Notes: generated by a model not told the origin, from the sequence alone. DNA of 37,124 nucleotides from Actinomycetes bacterium (GCA_021777475.1 JAJYDM010000014.1:1-37124); one strand, 5' to 3'. Counted from the first letter of the stretch, positions 17,546-28,405 are shown. A program made the numbers and translations.

Positions 17546-18101
17546 CCCGGCAATTGGATCAGAGAGTGTGAACCAGGCTGTAAAGGTTGGGCCCTATTGA
17601 GCGGCGAAACGAAGGTGGGCAATCATATTTAGCCACGTAAACGCCAGATTTATAAAGCATCCAAAGATGAATTTGTCTCTCAAGATCTCGGACGAAAGAC
17701 AGTCAGAACTACGACGCCGCGTGACGTTTTGGCGGAGTTTAGGAAGAAAAGACCCTAGTTGCGCCACGAACGAAAAAAAGTTTCAATGTAAAAGATTGAG
17801 ACAAACAGGAGATGCTATACGAGAGATGGAGGTTACTCCGGGGCAGCGAAGCATATGCATTGTGTGGGACGGATGCGAGATGAGGCTCCATATACTATCA
17901 GTCGTGACGGAAGGCGCAATGTCGGCTTGGTCGGTTGTTGGTCTGTATTTGACCAGATAACGGCAGTAGACGGCATTAGACTACCGTGGATAGGAGCAGC
18001 AGATCAGGCGCGGTTTCGTGACTTTATTCAGCTGTGGGAGTCCCGGTAAAGGCCCTGAAGCATGTAGCCTTTAGCTATTAGTGGGGGGTTGAAGTTCCCA
18101 G
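17546..18101. other. Degenerate region after the resolvase remnant
   Basis: Two overlapping plus-strand frames exist (17667-17960 and 17855-18049). The second ends with a protein-like stretch (LPWIGAADQARFRDFIQLW) and the two could be halves of one frameshifted gene. I do not recognise the family and neither has a good ribosome binding site. The Lys/Arg-rich A-heavy stretch at 17700-17840 differs in texture from neighbouring genes. It is best read as further debris of the same insertion. Confidence 0.45.
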
Positions 18102-18446
18102 ATGATGTCGAGGAGCGTCGTGTCACTAAATTCCAAGGCAAAAGCCAAAAGCCATGCGTCAGAATTTATTGAGCTACTTATTGGCTACGTTAAACAGGAG
18201 ACGGTTGGGCCAATAAAGCGACTGGGAAGATATGTTCTCTTCGGTGTGGCTGGATCAATTCTAGTTTCCATCGGTGTGGTTCTCCTGGTGGTCGGTCTTT
18301 TGCGTCTGCTTCAAAGTGAGACCGGGACTGCTTTCACCGGCAATTTGAGTTGGCTCCCTTATGTGTTTGCATTACTGTTTGGCCTGATTATCGTTGCGGC
18401 CTCTGTTTTGGGAGTTGTGAAGAAGCGGGATACACGGTCGCTATAG
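18102..18446 (+). CDS. Small two-TM membrane protein (phage-holin-like actinobacterial family)
   Basis: 114 residues: a basic N-terminus, an amphipathic helix with YVKQETVGPIKRLGRYVLFG, TM1 (VLFGVAGSILVSIGVVLLVV), LLRLLQSETGTAFTG, and TM2 (LPYVFALLFGLIIVAASVLG), ending in a basic tail. This layout resembles actinobacterial proteins named phage holin family, a label that does not imply lysis. The start is uncertain: ATG 18102, ATG 18105, or GTG 18120 (AGGAG 4 bases before it). It is the first of three short same-strand genes with almost no spacing that precede trmI. Confidence 0.75.
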   Translation: MMSRSVVSLNSKAKAKSHASEFIELLIGYVKQETVGPIKRLGRYVLFGVAGSILVSIGVVLLVVGLLRLLQSETGTAFTGNLSWLPYVFALLFGLIIVAASVLGVVKKRDTRSL

Positions 18447-18473
18447 CCTGGGTTGTTATCCAGCGTGTTTGCC

Positions 18474-18479
18474 AAGGAG
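18474..18479 (+). promoter_or_regulatory. Ribosome binding site that decides the next start
   Basis: AAGGAG precedes TTG 18486 by 6 bases, favouring it over the earlier in-frame TTG at 18453, which has no such site. Confidence 0.55.
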
Positions 18480-18485
18480 AGAATA

Positions 18486-18701
18486 TTGAGTTCCAAGGAC
18501 TCCAAACAGATAACAAGGGAAGATCTCGAGGCCAAGCTGAGAGAGATCCATGGTGAAGTAAGCAAGGCCGTTGATTCGGCCAAGCCGGCTATTTCCGCTG
18601 TGGTGGTGGCAGCTGGTGTGACTGTACTAGCGGTTTCGTTCCTGATTGGTATGAGAACGGGACGAAAGAAAAATACCATAGTAGAGATCAGGCGAATCTG
18701 A
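18486..18701 (+). CDS. Small single-TM protein of unknown function
   Basis: 71 residues: a charged N-terminal helix (QITREDLEAKLREIHGEV), one membrane segment (AVVVAAGVTVLAVSFLIGM), then a short basic cytoplasmic end (RTGRKKNTIVEIRRI). I do not know a named function. It sits 39 bases after the holin-like gene and 2 bases before the next, so the three are probably one transcript. The layout suggests a membrane-anchored accessory protein. Confidence 0.7.
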   Translation: MSSKDSKQITREDLEAKLREIHGEVSKAVDSAKPAISAVVVAAGVTVLAVSFLIGMRTGRKKNTIVEIRRI

Positions 18702-18703
18702 CC

Positions 18704-18919
18704 GTGGCGGCACGGCTTTTCAAGGGCATTTTTGGATCAGCGAGATCGAGGTTGATTTCAAAGGCAAAGGGCGGCGATCCGTTATCTATTGGCATTGTCG
18801 CCATTTACTTCCTTTTCCGCATTGCAAAGAAGCGCTCCGGTCGCAAACCATTTGTGACGAAACTACTGCCGGGCGAGACGATTACCATTTCGAACATGCC
18901 CAAAGTTACTGAAAAATGA
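18704..18919 (+). CDS. Small basic protein with one hydrophobic helix
   Basis: 71 residues from GTG, starting 2 bases after the previous stop. There is a basic N-terminal helix (FKGIFGSARSRLISKAKGG), a hydrophobic segment (PLSIGIVAIYFLFRIA), then KKRSGRKPF and the ending LLPGETITISNMPKV. No recognised domain. The tight packing supports translation as part of the small-membrane-protein operon. Confidence 0.65.
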   Translation: MAARLFKGIFGSARSRLISKAKGGDPLSIGIVAIYFLFRIAKKRSGRKPFVTKLLPGETITISNMPKVTEK

Positions 18920-19036
18920 AGGGTGACTCCAGAAATCAGGGTCGAGATTCGCCCTGTGGGTGGTAGCGTCATCAGAGTCTTTGGACGGTAGCTGAAATAG
19001 TCGCACCGTTCCGCAACCAAGTCATACGAGGCTGTC

Positions 19037-19939
19037 ATGGAAGAAAGCATCACAGAAACCGTCATCGACGCAACTCAAGACTCTTGTGATTCGGGTCCTT
19101 TGGAGCTACGACTTGAGCAAAGTGAGCTCAGCCAACCCATAGGCAGGTTTGTTCCTGGCGGCAGGGCTCTATTGATAGACGATAAGGGCAAAGAGGCGTT
19201 CGTCAAGCTCCGTGAAGGCGGCCAAAGCCACACCCATGCAGGCTACATTCTCCACGATGAGATTTTGGGTATGCCGGACGGGTATCTCTATACTACAAAT
19301 ACCGGAGCGCATTTCGTTGCTCTGATACCTGGTCTCGATGACACCGTATTGAAAATGCCACGGGGTGCCCAAGTGATTTATCCAAAGGACCTGGGAGCTA
19401 TCTTGATACAAGCTGACATTTTTCCCGGGGCCAAGGTACTTGAGGCCGGGGTCGGATCTGGAGCAATGTCTATGGCGCTAGTTCGTGCGGGAGCGTATGT
19501 GACGGGCTATGAAATCAGGGAAGACTTTGCTGACAGGGCGGTCAAGAATGTGGCCATGCTGGCAAGAAGAGGCAGCCATGGCAGTTACAGAGTCCTAATG
19601 AGAGATATTTATCAGGGAATATCCGAAACGGGTTATGATCGGGTGATTCTTGATCTTCCGGAACCATGGGAGGTTTCGCCCCATCTCCCCGGCGCTCTTG
19701 TTGCCGGTGGACGGGTATGCGCATATCAGACTTCGATTAACCAGGTGGCAGAGTTCAAGCACAGTCTGGTGCGTTTGGGATTCAGTTTTGTGAAGACCGT
19801 CGAGGTGCTCGAAAGGGGCTGGTACATCCAGGGTAGGGCGATGAGGCCTGATCACCGCATGGTGGCGCATACCGGATTCTTGACATCGGCCCGATTTATT
19901 CCCTCCCTAAATGGGCCACCAGAGCGGAAGGACGAGTAG
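19037..19939 (+). CDS. trmI: tRNA (adenine-58-N1)-methyltransferase TrmI
   Basis: 300 residues. An N-terminal beta domain (about 25-110) includes IYPKDLGAILIQADIFPG. The SAM site is VLEAGVGSGAMSMALVRAG, with YEIREDF as the acidic ribose contact, and the catalytic region is DRVILDLPEPWEV (DLPxPW). TrmI makes m1A58 in the T-loop of tRNAs as a tetramer. In actinobacteria this gene is typically found next to the proteasome ATPase gene, as here. The ATG at 19037 has GAGG 5-6 bases upstream. Confidence 0.94.
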   Translation: MEESITETVIDATQDSCDSGPLELRLEQSELSQPIGRFVPGGRALLIDDKGKEAFVKLREGGQSHTHAGYILHDEILGMPDGYLYTTNTGAHFVALIPGLDDTVLKMPRGAQVIYPKDLGAILIQADIFPGAKVLEAGVGSGAMSMALVRAGAYVTGYEIREDFADRAVKNVAMLARRGSHGSYRVLMRDIYQGISETGYDRVILDLPEPWEVSPHLPGALVAGGRVCAYQTSINQVAEFKHSLVRLGFSFVKTVEVLERGWYIQGRAMRPDHRMVAHTGFLTSARFIPSLNGPPERKDE

Positions 19940-19995
19940 TTTGAAATGGGCCAGTCGAAATCTATCAGCTGGTCGTGCTCGGAGCCAACCCAAGT

Positions 19996-20038
19996 TCAAG
20001 AAGCCACCTGCAGCTGGAGCGTGCTGGCGGCTTCTTGA
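19996..20038. terminator. Long inverted repeat between convergent trmI and ferredoxin genes
   Basis: TCAAGAAGCC (19996-20005) pairs perfectly with GGCTTCTTGA (20029-20038) around 23 bases that may pair further. It lies between two convergent stop codons, so a bidirectional terminator is the likely role. T-runs are weak. Confidence 0.5.
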
Positions 20039-20089
20039 CAAATAAATGCTCAAATCTTTGAGCCATGGAAACTAAAGCCGTGGCGGCTG

Positions 20090-20977
<888 letters not shown>

Positions 20978-20983
20978 AGGAGG
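20978..20983 (+). promoter_or_regulatory. Near-perfect Shine-Dalgarno for arc
   Basis: AGGAGG continued by TGAT matches the 16S 3' end over ten bases. It favours ATG 20992 (8-base spacing) over GTG 20983 and ATG 20986, which overlap it. Confidence 0.7.
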
Positions 20984-20991
20984 TGATGGGA

Positions 20992-22749
20992 ATGTCGCAG
21001 AATGAGGATAGGGGAGGCATGAGCTTCGACGAAGAGATGACTTCGGAGGAAAAGTGGAGTGCACTTCAAGCTGAAGTTGTGGATCTGCGTAGAAGACTTC
21101 AAGACGCACCTCTAAGAGTACGTACCCTCGAAGAAAAGTTGCTCGAGGTGAACGGACAGCTGACCCAGGCAATTTCTAGGAATGAGAAGCTTACCTTTAC
21201 GCTGCAACAGGCCAGGGAACACATAGCTACTTTGCGTGAAGAGGTGGAGAAGCTTACTCAGCCACCATCCGCATATGGTATTTATTTGAGGCAGAACGAC
21301 GATGATACCGCGGACATTTATACCTCAGGCAGAAAGATGAGGGTGGCGGTTCACCCTGACATTTCGTTGGACGATCTCAAAACAGGCCAGGAGGTCGCCT
21401 TGAACGAGTCGTTCACCATCATCCAGGTGCGCGACCAGGAGGTCGTGGGTGAAGTGGTGACCGTCAAGGACGTCTTTGAGGGTGAGGGCCGTGCCCTGAT
21501 CGTTGGTCGAGCCGACGAAGAGAGAATTGCGGAGATTGCAGGAGGTCTGACGGGAGTAAAGCTCAGGGTGGGAGACACCGTGCTGTTTGACTCAAGAACG
21601 AGCCTTTTGTTGGAGAAGCTCCCGCGTCCAGAGGTTGAAGAACTGATTCTTGAGGAGGTTCCCGACGTTACTTACGAGGATGTCGGAGGTCTCGACCGTC
21701 AGATTGAGGAGATCATGGATGCCGTCGAATTGCCGTTTCTTCACAGAACCTTGTTCAGCGAGTACAGGCTGCCTGCACCAAAAGGAATACTCCTATACGG
21801 GCCTCCCGGCTGTGGCAAAACGCTGATTGCCAAGGCAGTCGCGAATTCACTTGCAAAGAAAGTGGCTGCCCTGAACGAGAGCTCGAGCGTGAGAAGCTAC
21901 TTCCTTAACATTAAGGGTCCTGAGCTTCTAAACAAGTATGTTGGTGAAACTGAGAGACAACTCAGGCTGGTATTTCAGCGAGCGAGGGAGAAGTCGGAGG
22001 AAGGGGTTCCGGTCATAGTTTTTTTCGATGAGATGGATTCGTTGTTCAGAACCAGAGGAACCGGAATCAGCTCCGACATGGAATCCACCATTGTTCCTCA
22101 GTTGCTGGCCGAGATCGACGGTGTCGAGGCTCTGCGTAATGTCATAGTCATTGGAGCATCTAATCGAGAGGACTTGATCGATCCCGCCATACTGCGTCCA
22201 GGACGGCTTGACGTCAAGATAAAGATTGAGCGGCCGAATGAGACCGGTGCCATTGCAATCTTCTCGAGGTATTTGACCGCGGATCTGCCAATTGATCCAC
22301 ACGAAGTGGCAACAGCCGGCGGGGGAGACCCGGACAAGGCTATTGCGGTGATGATTGAAAAGACCGTCGAGGAGATGTATAGGACGGATGAGGCCAATCG
22401 GTTCCTTGAAGTCACATACCAGAATGGTGATAAAGAGGTCCTGTACTTCAAAGATTTTGCTTCCGGGGCGATGATCGAAAACATAGTCAGACGTGCCAAG
22501 AAGCTAGCAATCAAGCGGGCGATTGTAGGTGACGCCTCAGGTATACGGACCTCGGATCTGATCGAGTCAATTGCCAAAGAGTACAAAGAGCACGAGGACC
22601 TGCCAAACACTACAAATCCCGACGACTGGGCCAAGATTTCCGGAAAGAAGGGCGAGAGGATCGTGTATGTTCGGACCCTGGTATCGAGTACTACGGATTC
22701 GACCGGTGGCAGGGCGATCGAAAAAGTTGGTACTGGCCAGTACCTGTAA
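20992..22749 (+). CDS. arc: Proteasome-associated AAA ATPase (ARC/Mpa)
   Basis: 585 residues. An N-terminal coiled coil (about 25-90) captures Pup, two OB folds follow (about 93-215), then one AAA module. The Walker A is GPPGCGKT (270-277), Walker B is [10 protein letters not shown], and sensor/arginine elements appear in [20 protein letters not shown]. The C-terminus is GTGQYL, the GQYL motif with penultimate Tyr used to dock on the 20S core. The ring unfolds pupylated proteins into PrcAB. It is transcribed alone, with 351 bases before dop. A perfect 16-bp palindrome overlaps the codons for the GQYL tail. Confidence 0.97.
   Translation: MSQNEDRGGMSFDEEMTSEEKWSALQAEVVDLRRRLQDAPLRVRTLEEKLLEVNGQLTQAISRNEKLTFTLQQAREHIATLREEVEKLTQPPSAYGIYLRQNDDDTADIYTSGRKMRVAVHPDISLDDLKTGQEVALNESFTIIQVRDQEVVGEVVTVKDVFEGEGRALIVGRADEERIAEIAGGLTGVKLRVGDTVLFDSRTSLLLEKLPRPEVEELILEEVPDVTYEDVGGLDRQIEEIMDAVELPFLHRTLFSEYRLPAPKGILLYGPPGCGKTLIAKAVANSLAKKVAALNESSSVRSYFLNIKGPELLNKYVGETERQLRLVFQRAREKSEEGVPVIVFFDEMDSLFRTRGTGISSDMESTIVPQLLAEIDGVEALRNVIVIGASNREDLIDPAILRPGRLDVKIKIERPNETGAIAIFSRYLTADLPIDPHEVATAGGGDPDKAIAVMIEKTVEEMYRTDEANRFLEVTYQNGDKEVLYFKDFASGAMIENIVRRAKKLAIKRAIVGDASGIRTSDLIESIAKEYKEHEDLPNTTNPDDWAKISGKKGERIVYVRTLVSSTTDSTGGRAIEKVGTGQYL
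22729..22744. repeat. Palindrome GGTACT-N4-AGTACC, copy 2
   Basis: GGTACTGGCCAGTACC is a perfect 16-bp palindrome covering the last codons of arc. The arms match copy 1 at 8400-8415. It may act as a hairpin or binding site, or may simply reflect the GTGQY codons. Confidence 0.7.
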
Positions 22750-23100
22750 CCTGAAGAGCCACAATTGTCCATCTTCGACCGTTGGCTGGTTAATTGTACC
22801 CCTGGGTGGCAGCACTGCTCGTTCGCCGGCCATTGTTATTTTGGCCAATTGGTTTTTGTGTCGAATCGTCTGTCTTGACGGATCATCCCAACTTGTGGGC
22901 CGTGGAGGAAGTCCTGTTGGACCAGATGCCGTTTTTTGGCACTTTTATAATTCACGTCCGATCGGTGAATTGTTCCATAGGGGGAACAAAATGAACTTCC
23001 ACGGCCAGCATTAGGAATTTCGATACTGGAAAATCAGGTGTTATTTGGTTTTCATGCAGAAGTTTTCCCTAAAGGCTTCGGATAGCGATAAGGTGCAAAT
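22750..23100. other. 351-base intergenic region before dop
   Basis: This holds a TATAAT box at 22946-22951 and small inverted repeats. Frames crossing it are shadows of arc or lack coding character. It probably carries the main promoter of the dop-pup-proteasome run. Confidence 0.45.
22946..22951 (+). promoter_or_regulatory. Candidate -10 box of the dop-pup run
   Basis: TATAAT matches the consensus exactly, about 150 bases before the dop ATG. No good -35 hexamer is found 16-18 bases upstream. Confidence 0.3.
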
Positions 23101-24594
23101 ATGGCAGTTGCAAAGGTTTGTGGGATTGAAACCGAATACGGGATATCCGTAAGTGGGGTAAGGGACGCAAATCCGATTACCGCATCGAGCGTTCTCATCA
23201 ATGCGTACATCAATGAGCTGCACGGAATTGTAGGCTGGGATTTTGTGGATGAAACCCCGGGCAATGATGCACGTGGGTTTGCCCGGGAAAGCTTTCCTCA
23301 ATCCGAAGTTGAGAGTCACCTGGTTAACACGGTCTTGACCAACGGAGCGCGTTACTATGTGGATCACGCGCACCCCGAATACTCCTCTCCGGAGTGCATC
23401 TCACCGCGGGAGGCGGTCATTTACGACCGGGCTGGAGAAGAGGTGCTGCGCGCTTCGATGAATGCCGCCCTGCGTTCAATGCCGACGCGACAGGAGATTG
23501 TTGTATACAAGAACAACTCCGACCGAAAAGGCAATTCATATGGGTGCCATGAGAACTATCTCCTTGACCGCGCACTTTCCTTTGGAAAGTTGGTGAAGTT
23601 CATCACTCCATTTTTTGTGACTCGTCAGGTGATTGTTGGGGCTGGAAAGGTCGGGACAGAGTCGTCGTTAGTACCAAAAGGCCACGTGCCTTTTCAGATT
23701 TCTCAACGGGCGGACTTTTTCGAAGAGGAGGTCGGTCTCGAAACGACATTAAAGCGACCAATTGTTAATACCAGGGATGAACCTCATGCGGACGCCTCGA
23801 GGTACCGAAGGCTGCATGTCATTCTTGGAGATGCGAATATGTCAGAGGTTTCGAGCTACCTAAAGGTGGGCACTACGTCCATCGTCCTGTCGATGATCGA
23901 GGACGGCTTCATGGATGATCTTGACCTATCGCTTAATGATCCGGTTGGTTCGCTTCGATCGGTTTCGTACGACATCACCCTTAAACATCAGCTGCGTCTA
24001 AAGTCCGGGAAGAGAATGACCGCCCTCGAAATTCAACACGCAATATATGAAAGGGCGTGTCAATACCGTGACAGTGTCGGTCTTTTATCACTTGGGGCGG
24101 ATGGGGACGGGGGTGCTGTCTTGGAGCTGTGGGGCCAGGTGCTCGATACTTTGAATAGAGATCCGATGCTGTTAGCTGACACACTTGACTGGGTGGCGAA
24201 ATACCGCTTGGTTTCTGGCTACCGTGAACGAAACGCTTTGGACTGGGACGATCCTAGGCTGGCCGCCATCGATCTTCAGTACCACGATATCCGCCCGGCA
24301 AAGTCTCTTTTTTACAGGCTTGGCGTGAAAACTATTGTTGGGGAAGAGGAAGTGAAGGCGGCTGTGACTCAACCGCCGCCAAACACGCGGGCCTATTTCA
24401 GGGGAAAGTGTTTGGAAAGGTTTGGCGATTATATAGCAGCCGCAAACTGGGACTCAATGATTTTTGATCTTGGATCCGACCCGTTGAGGAGAGTGCCGAT
24501 GATGGATCCACTGAAGGGAACGAGAGATCACGTTGAAAAGTTATTTGACGAAAGTGCGAATCCGGCACAATTGCTAGATAGTCTCGGATCATAA
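23101..24594 (+). CDS. dop: Deamidase/depupylase Dop
   Basis: 497 residues, related to glutamine synthetase/gamma-glutamyl-cysteine ligase. It deamidates the C-terminal Gln of Pup to Glu and also removes Pup from substrates. Visible features are GIETEYG at the N-terminus, D88 in YYVDHAHPEYSSPEC (equivalent to the catalytic Asp), [19 protein letters not shown], and [19 protein letters not shown]. Compared with PafA in this window, about 29 extra residues (roughly 20-80) precede the Asp, fitting the Dop-loop. AAGGTG precedes the ATG. Pup begins 11 bases after the stop. Confidence 0.96.
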   Translation: MAVAKVCGIETEYGISVSGVRDANPITASSVLINAYINELHGIVGWDFVDETPGNDARGFARESFPQSEVESHLVNTVLTNGARYYVDHAHPEYSSPECISPREAVIYDRAGEEVLRASMNAALRSMPTRQEIVVYKNNSDRKGNSYGCHENYLLDRALSFGKLVKFITPFFVTRQVIVGAGKVGTESSLVPKGHVPFQISQRADFFEEEVGLETTLKRPIVNTRDEPHADASRYRRLHVILGDANMSEVSSYLKVGTTSIVLSMIEDGFMDDLDLSLNDPVGSLRSVSYDITLKHQLRLKSGKRMTALEIQHAIYERACQYRDSVGLLSLGADGDGGAVLELWGQVLDTLNRDPMLLADTLDWVAKYRLVSGYRERNALDWDDPRLAAIDLQYHDIRPAKSLFYRLGVKTIVGEEEVKAAVTQPPPNTRAYFRGKCLERFGDYIAAANWDSMIFDLGSDPLRRVPMMDPLKGTRDHVEKLFDESANPAQLLDSLGS

Positions 24595-24604
24595 GGAGAT
24601 TTTT

Positions 24605-24805
24605 ATGGTGGAAAGAGAACTAAAAAAGAGGACGTCTTCACAGCGCGCCGAGGACGAAGTAGTTGACACGACTGTTCCGGCGAGTTCGGAGAAGTCAGAA
24701 AAGCTGAAGGCGGAACTTGACGACTTGCTTGACGAAATCGACGAAGTGCTAGAAGACAACGCTGAGGAGTTTGTGCGTAACTATGTCCAAAAAGGCGGAC
24801 AGTAG
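24605..24805 (+). CDS. pup: Prokaryotic ubiquitin-like protein Pup
   Basis: 66 residues, acidic and disordered. The helix EKLKAELDDLLDEIDEVLED binds the ARC coiled coil, and the protein ends in VQKGGQ. The final Gln requires deamidation by Dop before PafA ligates the resulting Glu to substrate lysines, so the dop-pup pair is internally consistent. The Shine-Dalgarno AAGGAG overlaps the end of dop and lies 6 bases before the ATG. Confidence 0.98.
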   Translation: MVERELKKRTSSQRAEDEVVDTTVPASSEKSEKLKAELDDLLDEIDEVLEDNAEEFVRNYVQKGGQ

Positions 24806-24811
24806 AAAAAG

Positions 24812-24839
24812 TTGTAATGGCATAAATTGGCAATATTAA
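24812..24839 (+). promoter_or_regulatory. Possible internal promoter between pup and prcB
   Basis: TTGTAA (24812-24817), a 16-base spacer, and TATTAA (24834-24839), followed by 29 bases to the prcB start. Each hexamer differs from consensus at two positions or fewer. Confidence 0.35.
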
Positions 24840-24868
24840 GTAGATCGTGATTTGAAAGGGTGAACTAA

Positions 24869-25684
24869 GTGACCTTGCCAGTGTTTGATACCAGGGAGGA
24901 TCCAGGCCCAAACTTTGTAAGTTTGCTTGCCAAATCAGGTTTTCCCCCCTTTGAAACCTTTACTGGCGCTACTTCAGAGTTATTAGCCAAAGGCTTTTCG
25001 GTTCCTCATGGAACTACCATTGCCGCTCTAAGGTATGCAGAGGGAGTTGTTATGGCTGGAGACCGCAGAGCCACCGAGGGAAACTTTATTGCTCACAGGC
25101 GAATTGAGAAGGTCTTTGCTGCGGATAAGTATTCTGCGGTCGGTATCGCAGGCGCAGCTGGCCCGGCGGTTGAGATGGTGCGGCTTTTCCAGACTCAGCT
25201 TGAGCATTATGAAAAAGTTGAGGGAGTCAACCTGAGCCTCGAGGGCAAGGCTAATCAGCTGTCTCAAATGATTCGGTCCAATTTGACTATGGCGATGCAG
25301 GGCTTGGTGATTGTTCCCCTTTTTGCAGGTTGGGATCTCAATCGTAAGATTGGGCGAATTTTTACATACGACGTCACCGGCGGGCGTTATGAAGAGGTGG
25401 CATATCACTCGATTGGTTCAGGCGGAAAGGATGCCCGCACGACAATCAAGCTGGGTATCAAAGAGGGAATGAGCAGAGGCGAGGCGGTCGCACTGGCAAT
25501 CTCGGCGCTTTACGAGGCAGCCGACGAAGATAGCGCTACAGGTGGACCTGATCTGATTAGGGGTATCTACCCAATTGTGGCCACCGTAGATCGCAACGGT
25601 TTTTCAAGACTTGAGGATGCCGAGGTTGCGGCGGCATCTCAAGCGGTAATCACATCGAAATCAAGTGCAGGTGGAACTCAGTGA
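24869..25684 (+). CDS. prcB: 20S proteasome beta subunit PrcB
   Basis: 271 residues including a 48-residue propeptide. Self-cleavage in [13 protein letters not shown] exposes the catalytic nucleophile T49. MAGDRRAT and the lysine in HRRIEKVF fit the beta-subunit active site. The beta rings form the inner chamber where pupylated proteins are degraded. GTG start with AAAGGG 8 bases upstream. The last codons overlap prcA by 4 bases, the usual coupling for equimolar subunits. Confidence 0.97.
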   Translation: MTLPVFDTREDPGPNFVSLLAKSGFPPFETFTGATSELLAKGFSVPHGTTIAALRYAEGVVMAGDRRATEGNFIAHRRIEKVFAADKYSAVGIAGAAGPAVEMVRLFQTQLEHYEKVEGVNLSLEGKANQLSQMIRSNLTMAMQGLVIVPLFAGWDLNRKIGRIFTYDVTGGRYEEVAYHSIGSGGKDARTTIKLGIKEGMSRGEAVALAISALYEAADEDSATGGPDLIRGIYPIVATVDRNGFSRLEDAEVAAASQAVITSKSSAGGTQ

Positions 25685-26355
25685 CGGTCCCGTTTTATGT
25701 AGCGCCAGAACAAGTAATGAAGGACAGGGCGGATTATGCCCGTAAGGGTATCGCTCGTGGTAGGTCCCTGATTGGAACCATATACAAAGACGGGATACTT
25801 TTGGCTGCCGAGAATCCCTCAAAATCGTTGCATAAGATATCTGAGATATATGATCGGATAGCATTTGCTGGCGTCGGTAAGTACAACGAATTCGATCAGC
25901 TGAGAGTGGCCGGCATCAGGCATGCTGACACTAAAGGGTTCACCTATTCGCGTGACGACGTCGATGCTCGTTCTCTTGCCAACGTCTATGCCCAGTATCT
26001 AGGACAGGTTTTTACTCACGAGATGAAGCCGCTTGAAGTTGAGATTCTCGTAGCCGAACTGGGAAGCGAGGAGATTCCAAGCCAGCTGTTTCACATCCTT
26101 TATGATGGCACTGTCATGGATGAGAGCCACTTCACGGTTCTGGGAGGAGACTCAGAAGCGATAGCTGAACGATTCGGGGCAGAGTTTCAACCCGATTGGT
26201 CCCTGAAGATCGCATTGAAGGCCGCTGTGCGTGCGCTGGCGGGTCCTGACAAGAATTTGGCTTCCCGAGACCTCGAGGTTGCGGTCTTGAGCAAGAATAA
26301 TGGTCGAAGGACATTTGATCGACTGGGATCACCAGCTTTGGAGAAGCTGCTTTAG
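25681..26355 (+). CDS. prcA: 20S proteasome alpha subunit PrcA
   Basis: 224 residues, lacking a catalytic Thr. The N-terminal [20 protein letters not shown] forms the gate helix of the outer ring; [21 protein letters not shown] is characteristic of bacterial alpha subunits. The C-terminus is shorter than in mycobacteria. GTG start overlapping the prcB stop (GTGA). It forms the docking ring for the GQYL tail of ARC. Confidence 0.96.
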   Translation: MTVPFYVAPEQVMKDRADYARKGIARGRSLIGTIYKDGILLAAENPSKSLHKISEIYDRIAFAGVGKYNEFDQLRVAGIRHADTKGFTYSRDDVDARSLANVYAQYLGQVFTHEMKPLEVEILVAELGSEEIPSQLFHILYDGTVMDESHFTVLGGDSEAIAERFGAEFQPDWSLKIALKAAVRALAGPDKNLASRDLEVAVLSKNNGRRTFDRLGSPALEKLL

Positions 26356-26376
26356 TCTGGCAAAGGATGTGAGTTA

Positions 26377-27741
26377 GTGGGTCTTGAACGCCGTATCTTT
26401 GGTTTGGAAAATGAATACGGCGTTACCTGCACCCTCAGAGGCCAGAGGCGTCTATCTCCAGACGAGGTGGCCCGGTACCTGTTCCGGCGGGTAGTCAGCT
26501 GGGGCAGGTCGAGCAACGTGTTTCTAGAGAACGGCGCCAGGTTGTATCTTGACGTCGGGTCTCACCCTGAGTATGCCACACCTGAATGTGATTCATTGCG
26601 CGATGTAGTGATTCACGACAAGGCCGGCGAGCGGATTCTTGAGAGTCTTGTGGCCTCTGCAGAGGTGAGAATGCGGGAAGAGGGCATAAAGGGATCGATC
26701 TTTCTTTTCAAAAATAACACCGACTCCGCGGGCAACTCCTATGGATGTCACGAGAACTACCTCACGACCCGTACCGACGAGTTTTCTCACTATGCGGAGG
26801 TGCTGATTCCATTTCTGGTTTCACGCCAAATTTATGCCGGGGCGGGCAAGGTACTCCAGACCGCGCGCGGACCCATCTTCTGCATATCACAAAGGGCTGA
26901 GCACATCTGGGAGGGTATATCATCGGCGACGACACGGTCGCGCCCGATAATTAACACCAGGGACGAGCCCCACGCCGATTCGGAGAAGTATCGTAGACTT
27001 CATGTGATCGTGGGTGACTCCAATATGAGTGAATACGCTACCTTCTTGAAGGTTGGCACAACTGCGATCATGCTCAGAATCCTGGAGGATCCCAGTTTTG
27101 TGCTCAGGGATTTGAGTCTGGAGAACTCTATCAGGGCGATACGCGAAATCAGCCACGATATGACTTGTCAACGCAAAGTGAGGCTGGCCAACGGGCGGGA
27201 GCTTTCTGCGCTCGAGATCCAGCAGGAATATTGTGTGAAGGCCAGGAAGTACTGCGACATTAAGGGGCTGCCGCCCGACGAGGAGAAGGCTCTGGAGATG
27301 TGGGAGCATGTCCTCCAGATAATTGATAAGGATCCGCTGTCCCTTGAAACCGAGTGCGACTGGGTTATTAAACACAATCTAATTGAGGCCTACAGGAAAA
27401 AGCACGATCTGTCGTTGGCTCACCCGCAGGTTTCTCTGCTTGATCTGCAATATCACGATGTCAATACCCAGCGCGGAGTTTTTTACAAGATCCAGGGCCG
27501 CTCGATGGTGGAGCGGATCGTGACAGATGACGAGATTGAACATGCGACCTCTAATCCTCCGGCAACCACACGGGCTAAGCTGCGTGGAGAATTCATTGCC
27601 AAGGCCAAGGAGAAGAAACGCGATTTTACAGTTGATTGGGTGCATTTGAAGCTTAACGACCAGGCCCAGCGTACAGTATTGCTCAAAGACCCATTCAAAT
27701 CGGAAGATGAGCGCGTAGATCGGCTTATCGAAAGTCTTTAG
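26377..27741 (+). CDS. pafA: Pup-protein ligase PafA
   Basis: 454 residues. It uses ATP to link deamidated Pup to substrate lysines. [15 protein letters not shown] at the N-terminus, D59 in [35 protein letters not shown] and [19 protein letters not shown] are the active-site segments shared with Dop. It lacks the Dop-loop insert, which separates ligase from deamidase. GTG start with AAAGGA upstream, 21 bases after prcA. Confidence 0.96.
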   Translation: MGLERRIFGLENEYGVTCTLRGQRRLSPDEVARYLFRRVVSWGRSSNVFLENGARLYLDVGSHPEYATPECDSLRDVVIHDKAGERILESLVASAEVRMREEGIKGSIFLFKNNTDSAGNSYGCHENYLTTRTDEFSHYAEVLIPFLVSRQIYAGAGKVLQTARGPIFCISQRAEHIWEGISSATTRSRPIINTRDEPHADSEKYRRLHVIVGDSNMSEYATFLKVGTTAIMLRILEDPSFVLRDLSLENSIRAIREISHDMTCQRKVRLANGRELSALEIQQEYCVKARKYCDIKGLPPDEEKALEMWEHVLQIIDKDPLSLETECDWVIKHNLIEAYRKKHDLSLAHPQVSLLDLQYHDVNTQRGVFYKIQGRSMVERIVTDDEIEHATSNPPATTRAKLRGEFIAKAKEKKRDFTVDWVHLKLNDQAQRTVLLKDPFKSEDERVDRLIESL

Positions 27742-27755
27742 GAAGGTAAAAAATA

Positions 27756-28343
27756 TTGCCAGAGCAGGAATCTCCTGTGAGTTCTGACACGCCGTCTCCA
27801 AAGCGGCTGTCGAAGAACTCCAAGCGAAATATAAGAGATGTCGGGATAATACTTGTCGTCGCGGTGGTATTTGGGATCTTAGTCCGTGCCTTTGTTTTTC
27901 AATCGTTCTTTATTCCTTCCGGTTCAATGATTCCGACCCTCAAGGTTGGCAACCGGGTACTGGTGAATGAGCTAGCATACGATTTCCATCCTGTTCATCG
28001 GGGTGACATTATTGTCTTCAGGACCCCACCAAATGACCGGACTAACCCGGCAATCAAGAACCTTGTAAAGAGAGTGGTAGGGCTTCCGGGGGACACTGTG
28101 TCATCAAAGAATGGCAAGTTATACATCAATGGCAAGCCGGTCCCTGAACCGTATCTCCCGCCTGGTACCGTAACCCAGGGAGTTCCCACTACAAAGATTC
28201 CTCCCGGCGAGTTGTGGGTGATGGGGGATAACCGGACGGACTCCGAAGACTCGAGGTTTTTTGGACCAATTTCAGAGAAGCTGATAGTCGGCAGGGTCTT
28301 TCTGAGATATTGGCCATTGAGTACATTCAAGGTGTTTGGTTGA
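27756..28343 (+). CDS. lepB: Signal peptidase I
   Basis: 195 residues with one membrane helix (IILVVAVVFGILVRAFVFQS). The catalytic serine is S57 in PSGSMIPTL and the general base is K105 in NLVKRVVGLPGD. The GDNRTDSEDSRFFGP box confirms family S26. It removes signal peptides from exported proteins. TTG start 9 bases after GGAAGG, 14 bases after pafA. In mycobacteria pafB and pafC follow pafA; lepB takes that slot here. Confidence 0.95.
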   Translation: MPEQESPVSSDTPSPKRLSKNSKRNIRDVGIILVVAVVFGILVRAFVFQSFFIPSGSMIPTLKVGNRVLVNELAYDFHPVHRGDIIVFRTPPNDRTNPAIKNLVKRVVGLPGDTVSSKNGKLYINGKPVPEPYLPPGTVTQGVPTTKIPPGELWVMGDNRTDSEDSRFFGPISEKLIVGRVFLRYWPLSTFKVFG

Positions 28344-28405
28344 GAGGCATAATTGCTTCGCAGGCGAATGCAAGTATTTCGTATATCGGGGGTACTATCT
28401 AACTT

